NCBI GenBank assembly: GCA_040902195.1
Contig: JBBDXS010000017.1
Coordinates: forward strand, 28,389 to 92,388
Direction of reading: 5' to 3'
Length of the DNA stretch: 64,000 nt
From: JBBDXS01 sp040902195
Lineage (GTDB): Bacteria; Chloroflexota; Dehalococcoidia; DSTF01; RBG-16-68-14
Shown here: positions 15,677 to 30,025 of the stretch, one piece after another
Layout of the letters: each line of letters starts with the position of its first letter
Position numbering within the stretch: the first letter of the stretch is position 1
The notes under the pieces: generated by a model
What the model was told of the DNA's origin: nothing
What the model saw: the letters and a program-made list of their open reading frames with translations, nothing else
Databases searched by the model: none
Made by a program: the position numbers and the translations under genes

Positions 15677-17161
15677 CTACGGCAGGTCGGTCTGGCCCAT
15701 GAGGTAGCGGTCGATCTCGCGCGCGGCCTGGCGTCCTTCGGCGATCGCCCAGACGATCAGCGACTGGCCGCGGCGAAGATCGCCGGCGGCGAAGACGCCC
15801 GGGACGCTGGTGGCGAACGCGCCGAACTCGGCCTTCGCGTTCGAACGCTCGTCGCGCTCCACACCGAGCTGAGCAAGCACCGCGTCCTCCGGGCCGAGGA
15901 AGCCCATCGCAAGCAGTACGAGCTGCGCGGGCCAGACCTTCTCCGTGCCGGGCACTTCTCTCATCGCCGGGCGAGCCCCGTTCTCTTGCACCCACTCGAC
16001 TTCGACGGTGTGCAGCTCAGAGACATGACCGTTCGCATCGCCGACGAACCTCTTCGTTGTGATGCTGTAGCGACGCGGGTCCGCGCCGAACACGGCGGCA
16101 GCCTCGGCCTGACCGTAGTCCAGAAGATACACCTTGGGCCACTCCGGCCAGGGGTTGTCCGGCGCGCGCTCGAGGGGCGGCTGCGGCAGGATCTCGAACT
16201 GCGTCAAGCTCCGGCAGCCGTGCCGCATCGTGGTGCCAACGCAGTCGGTACCCGTGTCGCCGCCACCGATGACAATGACGTCCTTGTCCTTCGCGGAGAT
16301 GTAGTGACCGTCCTTCAGCTCGCTATCGAGCAGGCTCTTCGTGTTGGCGTGAAGGAACTCCATCGCGAAATGCACGCCCTTCAGCTCGCGCCCCTCGATA
16401 GGCAGGTCGCGCGGCTTGGTCGCGCCTCCGCACAGCGCGATCGCATCGAACTCCTCATGGAGCGTGGCGGCCGGGATGTCCTTGCCGACCTCCGTGCTGG
16501 TGACGAACTCGACGCCCTCCTCCGCCATGAGATCGATCCGCCGCTGGACAATACGCTTGTCGAGCTTCATGTTCGGGATGCCATACATGAGGAGCCCGCC
16601 GATGCGGTCGGAGCGCTCGTAGACGGTGACCGAATGTCCGGCACGGTTGAGCTGGTCCGCGCACGCGAGGCCGGCGGGGCCCGAGCCGACGACCGCAACC
16701 TTCTTGCCCGTCCGGAGGGCCGGCAGCTCCGGCACTATCCAGCCCATCTCGAACCCTTTGTCGATGATCGCGCATTCGATGCTCTTGATCGTGACGGCCG
16801 GTTCGCTGATGCCCAGCACGCACGAGCCCTCGCAGGGCGCGGGACAGACGCGGCCCGTGAACTCCGGGAAGTTGTTCGTCTTGAGCAGCCGTTCGAGCGC
16901 CTCGCGCCAGAGGCCACGGTAGACCAGGTCGTTCCACTCCGGGATGAGGTTGTTGATCGGGCAGCCCGCCGCCATGCCGCTGATGAGGGTGCCGGTGTGG
17001 CAGAACGGGACGCCGCAGTCCATACAGCGGGCGCCCTGCTGCTGGAGGTGTGTTTCATCCAGATGATCGTGGAACTCGAGCCAGTCGCGGACGCGCTCGG
17101 CCGGCGGCCGGGACGGCGGCAGCTCGCGCTGGAACTCTAGGAATCCCGTCGGTTTGGCCAT
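15677..17161 (-). CDS. gltD: Glutamate synthase (NADPH) small subunit
   Basis: This 494-residue FAD-dependent subunit delivers electrons from NADPH to GltB in the GOGAT reaction. The N-terminal cysteine clusters are seen in [10 protein letters not shown] and CPAPCEGSC. The FAD Rossmann motif is [14 protein letters not shown], and the NADPH site is [15 protein letters not shown]. The end has the typical [18 protein letters not shown]. The gene lies 200 bp downstream of gltB on the same strand, separated by two family B hairpin repeats that may affect relative expression. Confidence 0.96.
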   Translation of the reverse strand: MAKPTGFLEFQRELPPSRPPAERVRDWLEFHDHLDETHLQQQGARCMDCGVPFCHTGTLISGMAAGCPINNLIPEWNDLVYRGLWREALERLLKTNNFPEFTGRVCPAPCEGSCVLGISEPAVTIKSIECAIIDKGFEMGWIVPELPALRTGKKVAVVGSGPAGLACADQLNRAGHSVTVYERSDRIGGLLMYGIPNMKLDKRIVQRRIDLMAEEGVEFVTSTEVGKDIPAATLHEEFDAIALCGGATKPRDLPIEGRELKGVHFAMEFLHANTKSLLDSELKDGHYISAKDKDVIVIGGGDTGTDCVGTTMRHGCRSLTQFEILPQPPLERAPDNPWPEWPKVYLLDYGQAEAAAVFGADPRRYSITTKRFVGDANGHVSELHTVEVEWVQENGARPAMREVPGTEKVWPAQLVLLAMGFLGPEDAVLAQLGVERDERSNAKAEFGAFATSVPGVFAAGDLRRGQSLIVWAIAEGRQAAREIDRYLMGQTDLP

Positions 17162-17183
17162 CTAGCTATCCTAGGGGCGGACT

Positions 17184-17205
17184 GTCGGGGTCTGAAGACC
17201 CCGAC
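17184..17205. repeat. Perfect palindromic repeat, family B
   Basis: GTCGGGGTCT and AGACCCCGAC are perfect inverted arms separated by only GA, followed by CTACGGGCTTTCTC. It lies in the gltB-gltD gap. The same arms with a longer insert occur about 100 bp away and at 13153-13200. Confidence 0.75.
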
Positions 17206-17283
17206 CTACGGGCTTTCTCATTTCGCCGAGCAGCGTCGAAATCAAGGCGTCGACCCCTTCGGAGCGCAGCGCGCGCGGCGGAC

Positions 17284-17325
17284 TGTCAGGGTCTCCTGCG
17301 GCGACTCTTCGAGAAGACCCCGACC
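17284..17325. repeat. Dispersed hairpin repeat, family B, long form
   Basis: The left arm GTCAGGGTCT and right arm AGACCCCGAC enclose CCTGCGGCGACTCTTCGAGA. The internal and right parts match the copy at 13153-13200. The flank CTACGGGCTCTCTCGTTTCA also resembles that of the palindrome at 17184, so the gap holds a tandem pair. Confidence 0.7.
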
Positions 17326-17370
17326 TACGGGCTCTCTCGTTTCATCGAGCAGGCGTCCACGAGCACCTGA

Positions 17371-21978
<4,608 letters not shown>

Positions 21979-22139
21979 TCTCGATTTCCCATAACGATTG
22001 TACCCTAAATCACAAGGCATTCGTCGGCGGAACGCCGCGAATACAATCGAGGGCCTCCAGCCCTCATGTGCAGCCTCAGACGCGGATGTTCGCGAATGAT
22101 AAGCCACCCGCACACAATTGGCAACCCCGCGGGAGGCTG

Positions 22140-22448
22140 CTACCAGATGCCGAGCTGCATCTTTACGTCGTCGCTCGCCATCGTGCGGGGGTCCCAGGGC
22201 GGATTGAAGGTCACGTTGGTCTCGATCTCCTTCACGCCGGGCAGGTCGGCCAGGATGTTCTGGATCTGCCCATCGATGACGGGGCCCAGCGGGCAGGCCT
22301 GGCTGGTCAGCGTGTAGACGACCTTCACGTTGCCTTCGTCGACAAGCACGTCGTAGATCAGCCCCAGCTCAACGATGCTCATGCGCAGCTCCGGGTCGAA
22401 GACGTCGACGAGCTTCTCGCGGACGAGCTCTTCAGTCAGCAGCTCCAT
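22140..22448 (-). CDS. sufT: SufT/DUF59 family Fe-S assembly protein
   Basis: This 102-residue MIP18/DUF59 domain protein has the signature [20 protein letters not shown] at the start, then [13 protein letters not shown] with the conserved cysteine and [15 protein letters not shown] terminus. SufT-type proteins assist Fe-S cluster maturation. Its position 3 nt after the DUF5808 gene at the end of the suf cluster supports that role. It is probably the last gene of the long suf transcript, because a 160-bp gap follows before gltB. Confidence 0.88.
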   Translation of the reverse strand: MELLTEELVREKLVDVFDPELRMSIVELGLIYDVLVDEGNVKVVYTLTSQACPLGPVIDGQIQNILADLPGVKEIETNVTFNPPWDPRTMASDDVKMQLGIW

Positions 22449-22451
22449 CGA

Positions 22452-22661
22452 TTACTCCTCCCTCTTCTGGGTGCCGGGCGGGACGACGCCGAGGCGGCGT
22501 AGCAGTGCGTGGCCGTTGAGGTCCCAGCCGATACCAAAGACCTTTGGCGGGAAGATGCGTTCGTCCTCCGGGTTCCAGTAGTTGCGCGCCATCTTGCGCA
22601 GATCGAACTCCCAATTCATCGGCATGCCCAGAAAGTTTCCTTGCGGCCTCTGATCGTTCAT
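22452..22661 (-). CDS. DUF5808-like small protein in suf cluster
   Basis: This 69-residue soluble protein has WEFDLRKMARNYWNPEDERI followed by PPKVFGIGWDLN. The RIF-P-K-FGIGW-LN pattern fits DUF5808, a short domain of unknown function. It lies 4 nt from sufU and 3 nt from sufT on the same strand, so it is co-expressed with Fe-S assembly genes. It has no cysteines, so it is unlikely to bind a cluster itself. Confidence 0.7.
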   Translation of the reverse strand: MNDQRPQGNFLGMPMNWEFDLRKMARNYWNPEDERIFPPKVFGIGWDLNGHALLRRLGVVPPGTQKREE

Positions 22662-22665
22662 GGCT

Positions 22666-23142
22666 TCATACCTCCTCGTGACGCGCGACGCCTCCTGCCT
22701 CGCGCTGCTTCAGGCCATCGGCCAGCGTATGCCACGCGAGCGTGGCGCATTTCACCCGCACTGGGAACTTCGCGACGCCCTGGAGCGCTTCGAGATCGCC
22801 CAGCTCTTCGGGCGGCTCCTTGTCGGCGTCCGTCAGGATCTCCTGTACTTGCTCGATGAGCCGCTGCGCTTCATCGATGCGCTTGCCGATCACCACGTCC
22901 GTCAGCATCGATCCCGACGCCTGGCTGATCGAGCAGCCGCGGCCGTGGAAGCTCACGTCCTTCACGGTGTTGTCATCGAACGTCAGACGTAGCTCGACCT
23001 CGTCGCCGCAGAGCGGGTTGTAGCCCTCCGCGATGACGTCCGGCTCGGCGAGCGGTTCGTGGTGACGCGGGCTCCGGTAGTGATCGAGGATCAGCTCCCG
23101 GTAGAGCGCGTCGAACTCAGGCTCCGGTACGCGCTGGCTCAC
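22666..23142 (-). CDS. sufU: Fe-S cluster assembly protein SufU
   Basis: This 158-residue SufU/IscU-like protein accepts sulfur from SufS through zinc exchange. The three ligand cysteines are in GYNPLCGDEVEL, GRGCSISQASGSM and RVKCATLAWHTL. The insert between the second and third cysteines (EILTDADKEPPEELGDLEAL) is the mark of SufU rather than IscU. The GTG start at 23142 lies inside the end of sufS (26-bp overlap). This start is chosen because homology begins at EFDALYRELILDHY. Confidence 0.93.
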   Translation of the reverse strand: MSQRVPEPEFDALYRELILDHYRSPRHHEPLAEPDVIAEGYNPLCGDEVELRLTFDDNTVKDVSFHGRGCSISQASGSMLTDVVIGKRIDEAQRLIEQVQEILTDADKEPPEELGDLEALQGVAKFPVRVKCATLAWHTLADGLKQREAGGVARHEEV

Positions 23143-24373
23143 GGAACAACCTCTTCGCCGCTTCGATGCCTTCGACGAGGACATCGAGCTCTTCGACGGT
23201 GTTATAGATATAGAAGCTCGCGCGCGCCGTCGCAACGACATCGAGCCGGCGCATCAGCGGCTGGGCGCAGTGGTGGCTGGCACGGACCGCGACGCCGTGA
23301 TGATCGAGCACGGTGCCCAGGTCGTGGGGATGAATGTCGCCGACGTTGAACGCCACGACTCCGCCCCGCGCCTGGACGCTTTCCGAGCCGTAGATCGTCA
23401 CGTCAGGGATCGTCGAGAGCTTGCGCAGCGCTTCGCGCGTGATCATCATCTCGTGTTCGCGCACGTTCTCCATCCCGACCTCGTTCAAGTAGTCGAGCGT
23501 CGCGCTGAAGGCGCAGACGTCGCCGATGTTCGGAGTGCCGGCCTCGAACTTCCAGGGCACGTCGTGGAAGGTCGACTCCGTCAACGTGACGCGCTTGATC
23601 ATCTCGCCGCCGCCCATATAGGGGTCCATCGCCTCGAGGAGCTCGCGGCGCGCATAGAGGACGCCGACGCCCGTGGGCCCGGCCATTTTGTGCGCGGAAA
23701 ACGCGAGGAAATCGCAGTCGAGGTCGACGACGTCGACCGGCAGGTGCGGAACGCTCTGCGCCGCATCGAGCAGGACCAGCGCGCCATGCACATGCGCAAG
23801 GTCGGCGATCTTGCGCACGGGGTTGATGGTGCCGAGCACGTTCGACATGTGCGCGATGGCGACGAGCTTCGTCTTCGGGCCGATCAGGCGCTCGACGTCC
23901 GCCCAGACGAGCTGCCCTTCGTCATCGATATCGATGTGGCGAAGGATGGCGCCGGTCTCCTTGGCGATGAACTGCCAGGGCACGAGGTTGCTGTGGTGCT
24001 CCATGACGGAGAGGACGATCTCGTCGCCGGGCTTGAGGTTCTTGCGCCCCCACGCGTTCGCGACGAGGTTGATCGACTCCGTCGTGTTGCGCGTGAAGAC
24101 GATCGTCGCCGGCTCCGGCGCGCCGATGAACTCCGCGGTCTTACGACGCGTCTCTTCGTACTTTGCCGTCGCTTCTTCCGCGAGTGTGTGGATGCCGCGG
24201 TGAATGTTCGCGTTGTACGTGGAGTAGTACTCCACCAGCGCGTCTATGACCTGCTGCGGCTTCTGCGTCGTCGCTGCGTTATCGAAGTAGACGAGCGGAC
24301 GCCCGTGGACCTCCCGCTTCAAGATCGGGAAGTCCTTACGAATGCGCTCTACGTCAAATCCGTTGGATACCAT
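23117..24373 (-). CDS. sufS: Cysteine desulfurase SufS
   Basis: This 418-residue PLP enzyme (group II desulfurase) converts cysteine to alanine and a persulfide for SufU. It has YFDNAATTQKPQQVI, EHHSNLVPWQ, the cofactor aspartate in LLDAAQSVPH, the PLP lysine in FSAHKMAGPTG, and the catalytic cysteine in RASHHCAQPLM. Its 3' end overlaps sufU by 26 bp, which suggests translational coupling of enzyme and acceptor. Confidence 0.96.
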   Translation of the reverse strand: MVSNGFDVERIRKDFPILKREVHGRPLVYFDNAATTQKPQQVIDALVEYYSTYNANIHRGIHTLAEEATAKYEETRRKTAEFIGAPEPATIVFTRNTTESINLVANAWGRKNLKPGDEIVLSVMEHHSNLVPWQFIAKETGAILRHIDIDDEGQLVWADVERLIGPKTKLVAIAHMSNVLGTINPVRKIADLAHVHGALVLLDAAQSVPHLPVDVVDLDCDFLAFSAHKMAGPTGVGVLYARRELLEAMDPYMGGGEMIKRVTLTESTFHDVPWKFEAGTPNIGDVCAFSATLDYLNEVGMENVREHEMMITREALRKLSTIPDVTIYGSESVQARGGVVAFNVGDIHPHDLGTVLDHHGVAVRASHHCAQPLMRRLDVVATARASFYIYNTVEELDVLVEGIEAAKRLFREPARTGA

Positions 24374-24397
24374 CCTCTGCCTGTCCAGTCTTATCGC

Positions 24398-24889
24398 CTA
24401 CAGCATCACGTTATCAGTAGCGGTCTTGAGCTGCGCCAGGTGACCGAGGTCGTGGCTGTGAAAGTCGCGCAGGAAGGCACCGAGGCTCATCGGGGCGCCC
24501 TCCGGCTTGAGACCGTCGTGCTCCTCCGAGAGCTGCGCGAGCAGCGCTTGCGTCTTCTCGCTCTCGGCCTCCAGCTCCGCGATCAGCTCCTCCGGCGTCC
24601 GCTCCTTACGCTCATCGACGAGTCGCTGGTTCGATTCGTTGAGCTGATCGAGAAAACGCAGATCGATCTGCTCGCCCGCGACGGCGGCGCGCAGCAGCGT
24701 CTGGCACACCCAGTCCCCAATCGCGCAGTGCGCGAGCAGGTCCTTGTAGGTCCAGCCGGGTAGCGGGCTGAGCCAGCCCCAGATGTCGGGCAGCATCAGG
24801 CGCGCAGCGTTCGCGATCTCCCCGCGCGTGAAGCGCAGCTCCGTAGCGATAGGTTCCACCCACAGCGCGAAGGTTCTGGTTGTCGTCAC
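24398..24889 (-). CDS. DinB-like four-helix protein in suf operon
   Basis: The 163-residue helical protein has WTYKDLLAHCAIGDW near the middle and FHSHDLGHLAQLKTA near the end. These two histidine-bearing helices are typical of DinB/YfiT or maleylpyruvate isomerase-like metal-binding folds, whose members often use bacillithiol or mycothiol. GTG 24889 overlaps the Rieske gene stop (GTGA). Its place between the Rieske gene and sufS suggests a thiol or metal role in cluster assembly, but this is inference. Confidence 0.75.
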   Translation of the reverse strand: MTTTRTFALWVEPIATELRFTRGEIANAARLMLPDIWGWLSPLPGWTYKDLLAHCAIGDWVCQTLLRAAVAGEQIDLRFLDQLNESNQRLVDERKERTPEELIAELEAESEKTQALLAQLSEEHDGLKPEGAPMSLGAFLRDFHSHDLGHLAQLKTATDNVML

Positions 24890-25197
24890 GAAAGCGACAC
24901 CTCGATGTCGTCGCCTTCGACGCGGACCGGGTAGGCGTTCACGGGCATGACTGCGGGAAGCGTCAGCGCGCGGCCCGTCGTCACGTCGAAGCGCGCGCCG
25001 TGGCGCGGGCACTCGATCTGCGTGCCATCGAGCAGCCCCTGGTCGAGCGGACCACCGTCGTGCGTGCAGACGTCATCGATTGCGTAGTACGTGCCGTCCA
25101 CGTTGCACACCGCGACGCTCCGGCCGTCCACTTCAAACGCCTTCGCCGTGCCCGGCTCGACGTCGCTTGTCTTCCCGACCTTCATGAATTCAGCCAC
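24886..25197 (-). CDS. Rieske [2Fe-2S] ferredoxin in suf operon
   Basis: The 103-residue Rieske domain protein has the two cluster motifs CTHDGGPLDQG and CPRHGARFD, giving the expected Cys-x-His and Cys-x2-His ligands. No oxygenase or membrane part is present, so it is a soluble NirD/SufE2-like Rieske ferredoxin. Small Rieske genes are regularly found in suf operons of Actinobacteria and Chloroflexota. It starts with GTG at 25197, directly after the sufD stop. Confidence 0.92.
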   Translation of the reverse strand: MAEFMKVGKTSDVEPGTAKAFEVDGRSVAVCNVDGTYYAIDDVCTHDGGPLDQGLLDGTQIECPRHGARFDVTTGRALTLPAVMPVNAYPVRVEGDDIEVSLS

Positions 25198-26535
25198 TTA
25201 GTCCCCCAGCGCGATCTTGGACTCGAGCACGCGGCGCACTCGCTGTTGCAACCGTTCTGACGGCACGCGTTCGAGCACTTCGGAGAAGAAGCCCTCGACG
25301 AGCATGCGCTCCGCCTCGTCGTGCGGAATGCCGCGCGACTGGAGGTAGAAGATCTGCTCGCGGTCGACCGGACCGACCGTCGCGCCGTGCGAGCAGCGCT
25401 GCACGTCGTACGCGGAGATCTCGAGGATCGGCGTCGGCGAGGCGCTGGCTTTGTCGCTCAGCAGCAGGTTGCGGCTCGTCTGGTTCGCGGCGGCCTGACT
25501 CGCCGTCTCGCGCACGTCGACGACGCCATTCCACGCCAGCGACGCGCTGTCGGTCAGCGCGGCCTTGAAGAGCAGGTCGCTCTCCGTACGCGGCGCGATG
25601 TGGTCCTGGCGCGTGTCATAGTCGAAATGCTGGCCGCCGTCGCCGACGAACAACCCGAGCAGCGCGGCGTGAGCGCCTTCGTTGTCCATCACGACATCGA
25701 GACGCGACTTCGTGAGCGCGCCGCCGAGCCCGAGCAGGATCGCCTGGAACGAGGCGCTTCGCCCAAGCTGCGCGCGCATGGTCACGAAGTTCTGCGCGTT
25801 GTGCCCCCAGCGTTGCACGTCGATGAAGCGCACCTGCGCGCCCTCGCCCGCGAAGATCTCGACCGCGCCTGACGCGAGACTGAGGCCTTCGCCGTCCGGC
25901 GACGTGCTTTCCTGCACGACCGTCACGCTGCTGTTCGCGCCCGCGACGATGAGCAGGTGCGGGAAGACGGCGGTGCGCGCCGCAGCCATGACGGCCGCGT
26001 ACTCGATCGGCAGTTGCACCTCGACGCCGTCCGGCACATAGATTAGACAGCCGCCGCTCCAGAGCGCGCTGTGCAGCGCCGGGTACTTCCACTCGCCCGG
26101 CGACACGAGCGACTCGAAGCGGTCGCGCAGGACGTGTTCGTAGTCGCGCGCGGCCGAATGCAGGTCGGTCAGCACGACGCCTTGCTTCGCGAGCGTCTCG
26201 TCGAGCTGGCAATAGACGACGTCGGAGTCGTACTGCACGAGGCGTCCGGCCAGCTCCTCGTTCTCGTCCCAGACGCCGCGCAGCTCCCTCGGCAGGCCCG
26301 CCGCGCTATCGATGGCGTCCCGTTTCGGCGCGAACGGCGCGAGGCCCTCGAGCGTGAGCAAGGTGGCATCGGTCTTCTTCCACTCTTCCGAGAGCGGATC
26401 AGGCATCGGCGCCTCTTCGAAGAGACGCCACGCGTCGAGGCGGCGCTTGAGCAGCCACGCCGGCTCGCCGAAGCGCTGCGAGAGCGCCTCGACGGCTGCG
26501 CGGGAGATGGTCAGTCGTTCCGTTTGTGTTGTCAT
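25198..26535 (-). CDS. sufD: Fe-S cluster assembly scaffold protein SufD
   Basis: This 445-residue SufB/SufD family beta-helix protein is a component of the SufBC2D scaffold. It has KKTDATLLTLE near the N-terminus, WSGGCLIYVPDGVEVQLPI, the central strands RFIDVQRWGHNAQNF, and the C-terminal GATVGPVDREQIFYLQSRGI with EAERMLVEGFFSEVLERV. Shorter and more divergent than SufB, as usual. It begins at ATG 26535, 3 nt after the dinB-like gene. Confidence 0.94.
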   Translation of the reverse strand: MTTQTERLTISRAAVEALSQRFGEPAWLLKRRLDAWRLFEEAPMPDPLSEEWKKTDATLLTLEGLAPFAPKRDAIDSAAGLPRELRGVWDENEELAGRLVQYDSDVVYCQLDETLAKQGVVLTDLHSAARDYEHVLRDRFESLVSPGEWKYPALHSALWSGGCLIYVPDGVEVQLPIEYAAVMAAARTAVFPHLLIVAGANSSVTVVQESTSPDGEGLSLASGAVEIFAGEGAQVRFIDVQRWGHNAQNFVTMRAQLGRSASFQAILLGLGGALTKSRLDVVMDNEGAHAALLGLFVGDGGQHFDYDTRQDHIAPRTESDLLFKAALTDSASLAWNGVVDVRETASQAAANQTSRNLLLSDKASASPTPILEISAYDVQRCSHGATVGPVDREQIFYLQSRGIPHDEAERMLVEGFFSEVLERVPSERLQQRVRRVLESKIALGD

Positions 26536-26538
26536 CGC

Positions 26539-27015
26539 CTACAACTCATCATTCTTCTGGCGCAGCGCGCGGATGTAGTTGATCTCACCCGCGTGGTACA
26601 GGTCGTGCTGGATCTTGTTGTTCACGATCCAGCGCGTGTTCGCCTCCGTCCCCCACGGCGCCATCCGCTTCTTCCGCAACTCCTCATCGTCTTCCAGTGC
26701 TGCCACGCTTGCTCGCAGCTGTTCGTGGCCTTCCTTCAGCCATTCGATCATCACGCTCGGGTTCGACTCTTGAGGTATGCCCTGGGGATTGTGCCAGTCC
26801 ATCGATCGGTCGCCGAACGCGTGGTTCTCGTAGATCCGCTTCGCATAGCCGACGTGCTGAACGATGTGCAGGATCGATCGCTTGCCGTCCGGCGGGAGCC
26901 ACTCCCAGTCGTCGTCCTGCACGTTCTTCAGATTGTTCAACAACGAATGGAACGGGTTGTCCTTGAACGCTTCGTCCATCGCGTACAGCAATTGTTCGAT
27001 CCCGGCTCTCGTCAT
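26539..27015 (-). CDS. DinB superfamily protein in suf operon
   Basis: The 158-residue DinB-fold protein has the first metal histidine in ILHIVQHVGYAKRIYENH and the paired histidines in QHDLYHAGEINYIRAL, the usual nickel/zinc triad of the family. It sits between sufB and sufD. Together with the second, unlike DinB protein at 24398 it makes the cluster unusual. Thiol-transferase activity is the best-known function of relatives. Confidence 0.82.
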   Translation of the reverse strand: MTRAGIEQLLYAMDEAFKDNPFHSLLNNLKNVQDDDWEWLPPDGKRSILHIVQHVGYAKRIYENHAFGDRSMDWHNPQGIPQESNPSVMIEWLKEGHEQLRASVAALEDDEELRKKRMAPWGTEANTRWIVNNKIQHDLYHAGEINYIRALRQKNDEL

Positions 27016-27090
27016 ATCGTTAGCGGCGCGGTCTCTGCGGGGCGGCGGTGCGTTGACCCTCGACCCCTGACCTGTGACCGACGGTGGGCG

Positions 27091-28509
27091 CTACCCGACG
27101 GATCCTTCCATCTGGAGCTCGATCAGGCGGTTCAGCTCGACCGCGTACTCCATCGGTAGCTCCTTGACGATCGGCTCGACGAAGCCGTTGACGATCATCT
27201 TGGCCGCCTCCGTCTCATCGAGGCCGCGGCTCATCAGGTAGAAGAGTTGCTCTTCGCCTAGCTTGCTGACCGACGCCTCGTGCCCGATCTCCACGTTCTG
27301 CTCATCGATGTTCATGAGCGGGTACGTGTCGGAGCGCGACTCCGCGTCGAGGATGAGCGCGTCGCAACGCACGGTCGACTTCACGCCGTGCGCGCCCGGG
27401 TAGACCTTGAGCTCGCCGCGATAGCTCGTGCGGCCGCCGTCCTTGCTGACCGACTTCGAGTTGATCACCGACGTGGTGTCCGGCGCGGCGTGGATCACCT
27501 TCCCGCCAGCGTCCTGGTGCTGCCCGCGGCCGGCCATCGCGAGCGAGAGGATCTCGCCGTGCGCGCGCGGCTCCATCAGATAGCAGCTCGGGTACTTCAT
27601 CGTCAGCTTCGATCCGAGGTTGCCGTCGACCCACTCGCCGACGCCCTCGCCGTAGACGGCCATGCGCTTCGTGACGAGGTTGAAGACGTTGTCCGACCAG
27701 TTCTGGATCGTCGTGTAGCGGACACGCGCGCCGCGCTTGACGACGATCTCAACGACTGCGCTGTGAAGCGAGTCGCTCGAGTACGTCGGCGCCGTGCAGC
27801 CCTCGACGTAGTGCAGGTCCGAGCCTTCGTCGGCGATGATCAGCGTCCGCTCGAACTGGCCCATGTTCTCCGTATTGATGCGGAAGTAGGCTTGGAGGGG
27901 CATCGGCACCTTGACGCCCTTCGGGACGTAGATGAAGCTGCCGCCGCTCCAGACCGCGCTGTTCAGCGACGCGAATTTGTTGTCGTTCTGCGGGATGATC
28001 GTACCCAGGTACTGGCGTACCAGGTCCGGATATTCGCGCACCGCCGTGTCCGTATCGCAGAAGATCACGCCCAGCTTCTGCAAGTCCTCGCGGATGCTGT
28101 GATAGACGACCTCGGAGTCGTACTGCGCCTCGACACCGGAGAGGAACTTCCGCTCCGCTTCGGGGATGCCGAGGCGGTCGAACGTGCGCTTGATCTCGGC
28201 CGGCACCTCGTCCCATGTCTTCCCCTGCTCCGTCACGGGCTTGATGTAGTAGTAGATGTCGTTGAAGTCGAGCTCGTAGTTCTGGATATTGCCGCCCCAG
28301 AACCCGGTCGGCATCGGGCGCGCTTCCCAGTGACGGTACGACTTCACGCGGAAGTCGAGCATCCACTCCGGCTCGCTCTTGTAGGCCGAGATCTGCCGTA
28401 CGACGGCCTCGCTCAGCCCCTTCTCGCTCGGGACCTTCGACTTGAACTCGGGGTCATTCCAGCCGTACTTATAGCTGCTGCGCTCGCGAAGTGCGTCTTT
28501 GGTCGTCAT
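27091..28509 (-). CDS. sufB: Fe-S cluster assembly protein SufB
   Basis: The 472-residue SufB is the central scaffold subunit. It has [24 protein letters not shown], the SufB segment [33 protein letters not shown] with a conserved cysteine, and near the end [20 protein letters not shown]. It overlaps sufC by 4 bp (ATGA). The 75-bp gap to the following dinB-like gene has no evident terminator, so transcription probably continues. Confidence 0.96.
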   Translation of the reverse strand: MTTKDALRERSSYKYGWNDPEFKSKVPSEKGLSEAVVRQISAYKSEPEWMLDFRVKSYRHWEARPMPTGFWGGNIQNYELDFNDIYYYIKPVTEQGKTWDEVPAEIKRTFDRLGIPEAERKFLSGVEAQYDSEVVYHSIREDLQKLGVIFCDTDTAVREYPDLVRQYLGTIIPQNDNKFASLNSAVWSGGSFIYVPKGVKVPMPLQAYFRINTENMGQFERTLIIADEGSDLHYVEGCTAPTYSSDSLHSAVVEIVVKRGARVRYTTIQNWSDNVFNLVTKRMAVYGEGVGEWVDGNLGSKLTMKYPSCYLMEPRAHGEILSLAMAGRGQHQDAGGKVIHAAPDTTSVINSKSVSKDGGRTSYRGELKVYPGAHGVKSTVRCDALILDAESRSDTYPLMNIDEQNVEIGHEASVSKLGEEQLFYLMSRGLDETEAAKMIVNGFVEPIVKELPMEYAVELNRLIELQMEGSVG

Positions 28510-29309
28510 GACGTTCCCCCATCAGCGCCCGCTGTCGCGGGCGCGAACTCTTTTGTAATCCAATCGTACCCTTGCTTCTCCAGCTCCTTCGCCAGCTCCG
28601 GCCCGCCCGTCTTCACGACGCGACCCGCGTAGAACACGTGGACAACGTCAGGCTGGATGTAGTCCAGAATGCGCTGGTAGTGCGTAATCAGCAGCACACC
28701 AAGGTGGTCTCCGCGCAGCGCGTTGATGCCCTCCGCGACCGTCCGCAGCGCGTCGATGTCGAGGCCCGAGTCCGTCTCGTCGAGGATGGCCATCTCGGGA
28801 CGGAGCAGCGCCATCTGGAGCACCTCGGCGCGCTTCTTCTCGCCGCCTGAGAAGCCTTCGTTGACGTAGCGCCGCACAAACGACTGATCGACCTTGAGCA
28901 GGTCCAGCGTCTCGTCGAGCACCTTGCGGAACTCGCGTACCGGCACGTCCTCGCCGCGACGCGCCTTCAGCGACGCGCGCAGAAAGTTGCCCATCACAAC
29001 GCCGGGAATGCCGATCGGGTACTGAAACGCCAGGAACAGCCCGGCGCGCGCGCGCTGGTCGGGCGTCATCTTGACGATGTCCTCGCCCTTGAAGAGGATC
29101 CTTCCCGCGGTCACGGCGTACTTCGGATGGCCCATGATCGCGTTCGCGAGCGTGCTCTTGCCGGAGCCGTTGGGTCCCATCAGCGCGTGCACTTCGCCGC
29201 TGTTCACGACGAGGTCGACGCCGCGCAGGATCTCTTTCCCCTCGACGCTGACGTGCAACCCTTCGATCGCGAAGACCGGCGTCTTGCCCCTTCCGTTCTT
29301 TGTCGCCAT
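28506..29309 (-). CDS. sufC: Fe-S cluster assembly ATPase SufC
   Basis: This 267-residue ABC-type ATPase powers the SufBC2D scaffold. The Walker A motif is [11 protein letters not shown] and the signature is [13 protein letters not shown]. Walker B is [16 protein letters not shown], where ETDSGLD is characteristic of SufC. It lies 9 nt after sufR and overlaps sufB. Confidence 0.96.
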   Translation of the reverse strand: MATKNGRGKTPVFAIEGLHVSVEGKEILRGVDLVVNSGEVHALMGPNGSGKSTLANAIMGHPKYAVTAGRILFKGEDIVKMTPDQRARAGLFLAFQYPIGIPGVVMGNFLRASLKARRGEDVPVREFRKVLDETLDLLKVDQSFVRRYVNEGFSGGEKKRAEVLQMALLRPEMAILDETDSGLDIDALRTVAEGINALRGDHLGVLLITHYQRILDYIQPDVVHVFYAGRVVKTGGPELAKELEKQGYDWITKEFAPATAGADGGTS

Positions 29310-29317
29310 GTTCGCTC

Positions 29318-29983
29318 CTATTCCGATCGCTCAGCCGGCGTCTTCTCGACGGCGGCGATGGCGTATTCACAGGTAGAATGCCCGTCGACGATGCGGCTCA
29401 CTTGCCGCACCGGCGCCGCCACCAGCAGCTCGATTACACGCCGGTCCAATTCGCACGGGCCGTGCGTGGTGAGCGCGGTCTGGCGGTACGGGCAGGCAGA
29501 GTTCGTGACGCGGAACATCCCCGCGTCCTTCGTCCACGCGTCAACGATGCCCTCGCGCCGGAGCGCGGCGCTCGTCTGCGCGACGCGGGCCTCCAGCGTC
29601 TCGCCAGGAACCTCGGCCTTATGCTCCAGTGCCACCTGCTCGGCTGCGCCACGGAATGCCGATTGCAGCACCTGCGCCCCGTCTCGCCCACGCACCTGGC
29701 TTTCGTCCAGCGAGCGCAGACCCTTGTAGAGACGCGAGAGCAGCCTGGAGTAGCCGCCCGGCGTCCGTTCCTCGGCCTGCGCCGTCGCGAAGTACACGAA
29801 GGCGGGCCTGCCCACGCCGTGCCGCTCGACCGTCACGTCAACGAGGCCTTCCGCTCGCAGGTGATCGAGGTGGCGTCGCACAGACGCCTGCCCTACGCCG
29901 AGGTTCTCGGCCAGGGCAGCGACTGGAGTGCGGCCGCGAGTCTGCAGGAGGTGGAGGACCTGGTCTCTCGTGCTTTCTATCAC
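29318..29983 (-). CDS. sufR: SufR-type Fe-S-sensing transcriptional repressor
   Basis: The protein is about 221 residues. The N-terminal winged helix ([20 protein letters not shown] to [16 protein letters not shown]) matches the SufR/ArsR class. The C-terminal half carries three cysteines ([25 protein letters not shown]) with C-x12-C spacing between the first two, the expected cluster ligands. SufR represses suf genes when loaded with a cluster. I chose GTG 29983 because the promoter -10 (29990-29995) lies upstream of it. An in-frame GTG at 30001 would fall in front of the -10 and could not be on the transcript. Confidence 0.9.
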   Translation of the reverse strand: MIESTRDQVLHLLQTRGRTPVAALAENLGVGQASVRRHLDHLRAEGLVDVTVERHGVGRPAFVYFATAQAEERTPGGYSRLLSRLYKGLRSLDESQVRGRDGAQVLQSAFRGAAEQVALEHKAEVPGETLEARVAQTSAALRREGIVDAWTKDAGMFRVTNSACPYRQTALTTHGPCELDRRVIELLVAAPVRQVSRIVDGHSTCEYAIAAVEKTPAERSE

Positions 29984-29989
29984 GATTCT

Positions 29990-30018
29990 AGGATAGCGCA
30001 CGAGGCGGGATTAGTCAA
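29990..30018 (-). promoter_or_regulatory. suf operon promoter
   Basis: On the minus strand TTGACT (30013-30018), a 17-nt spacer and TATCCT (29990-29995) make a strong promoter. The predicted start site is at or within 1-2 nt of the sufR GTG at 29983, so the mRNA is leaderless. The upstream region is locally AT-rich, in contrast to the rest of the window. Confidence 0.8.
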
Positions 30019-30025
30019 TAAATAT

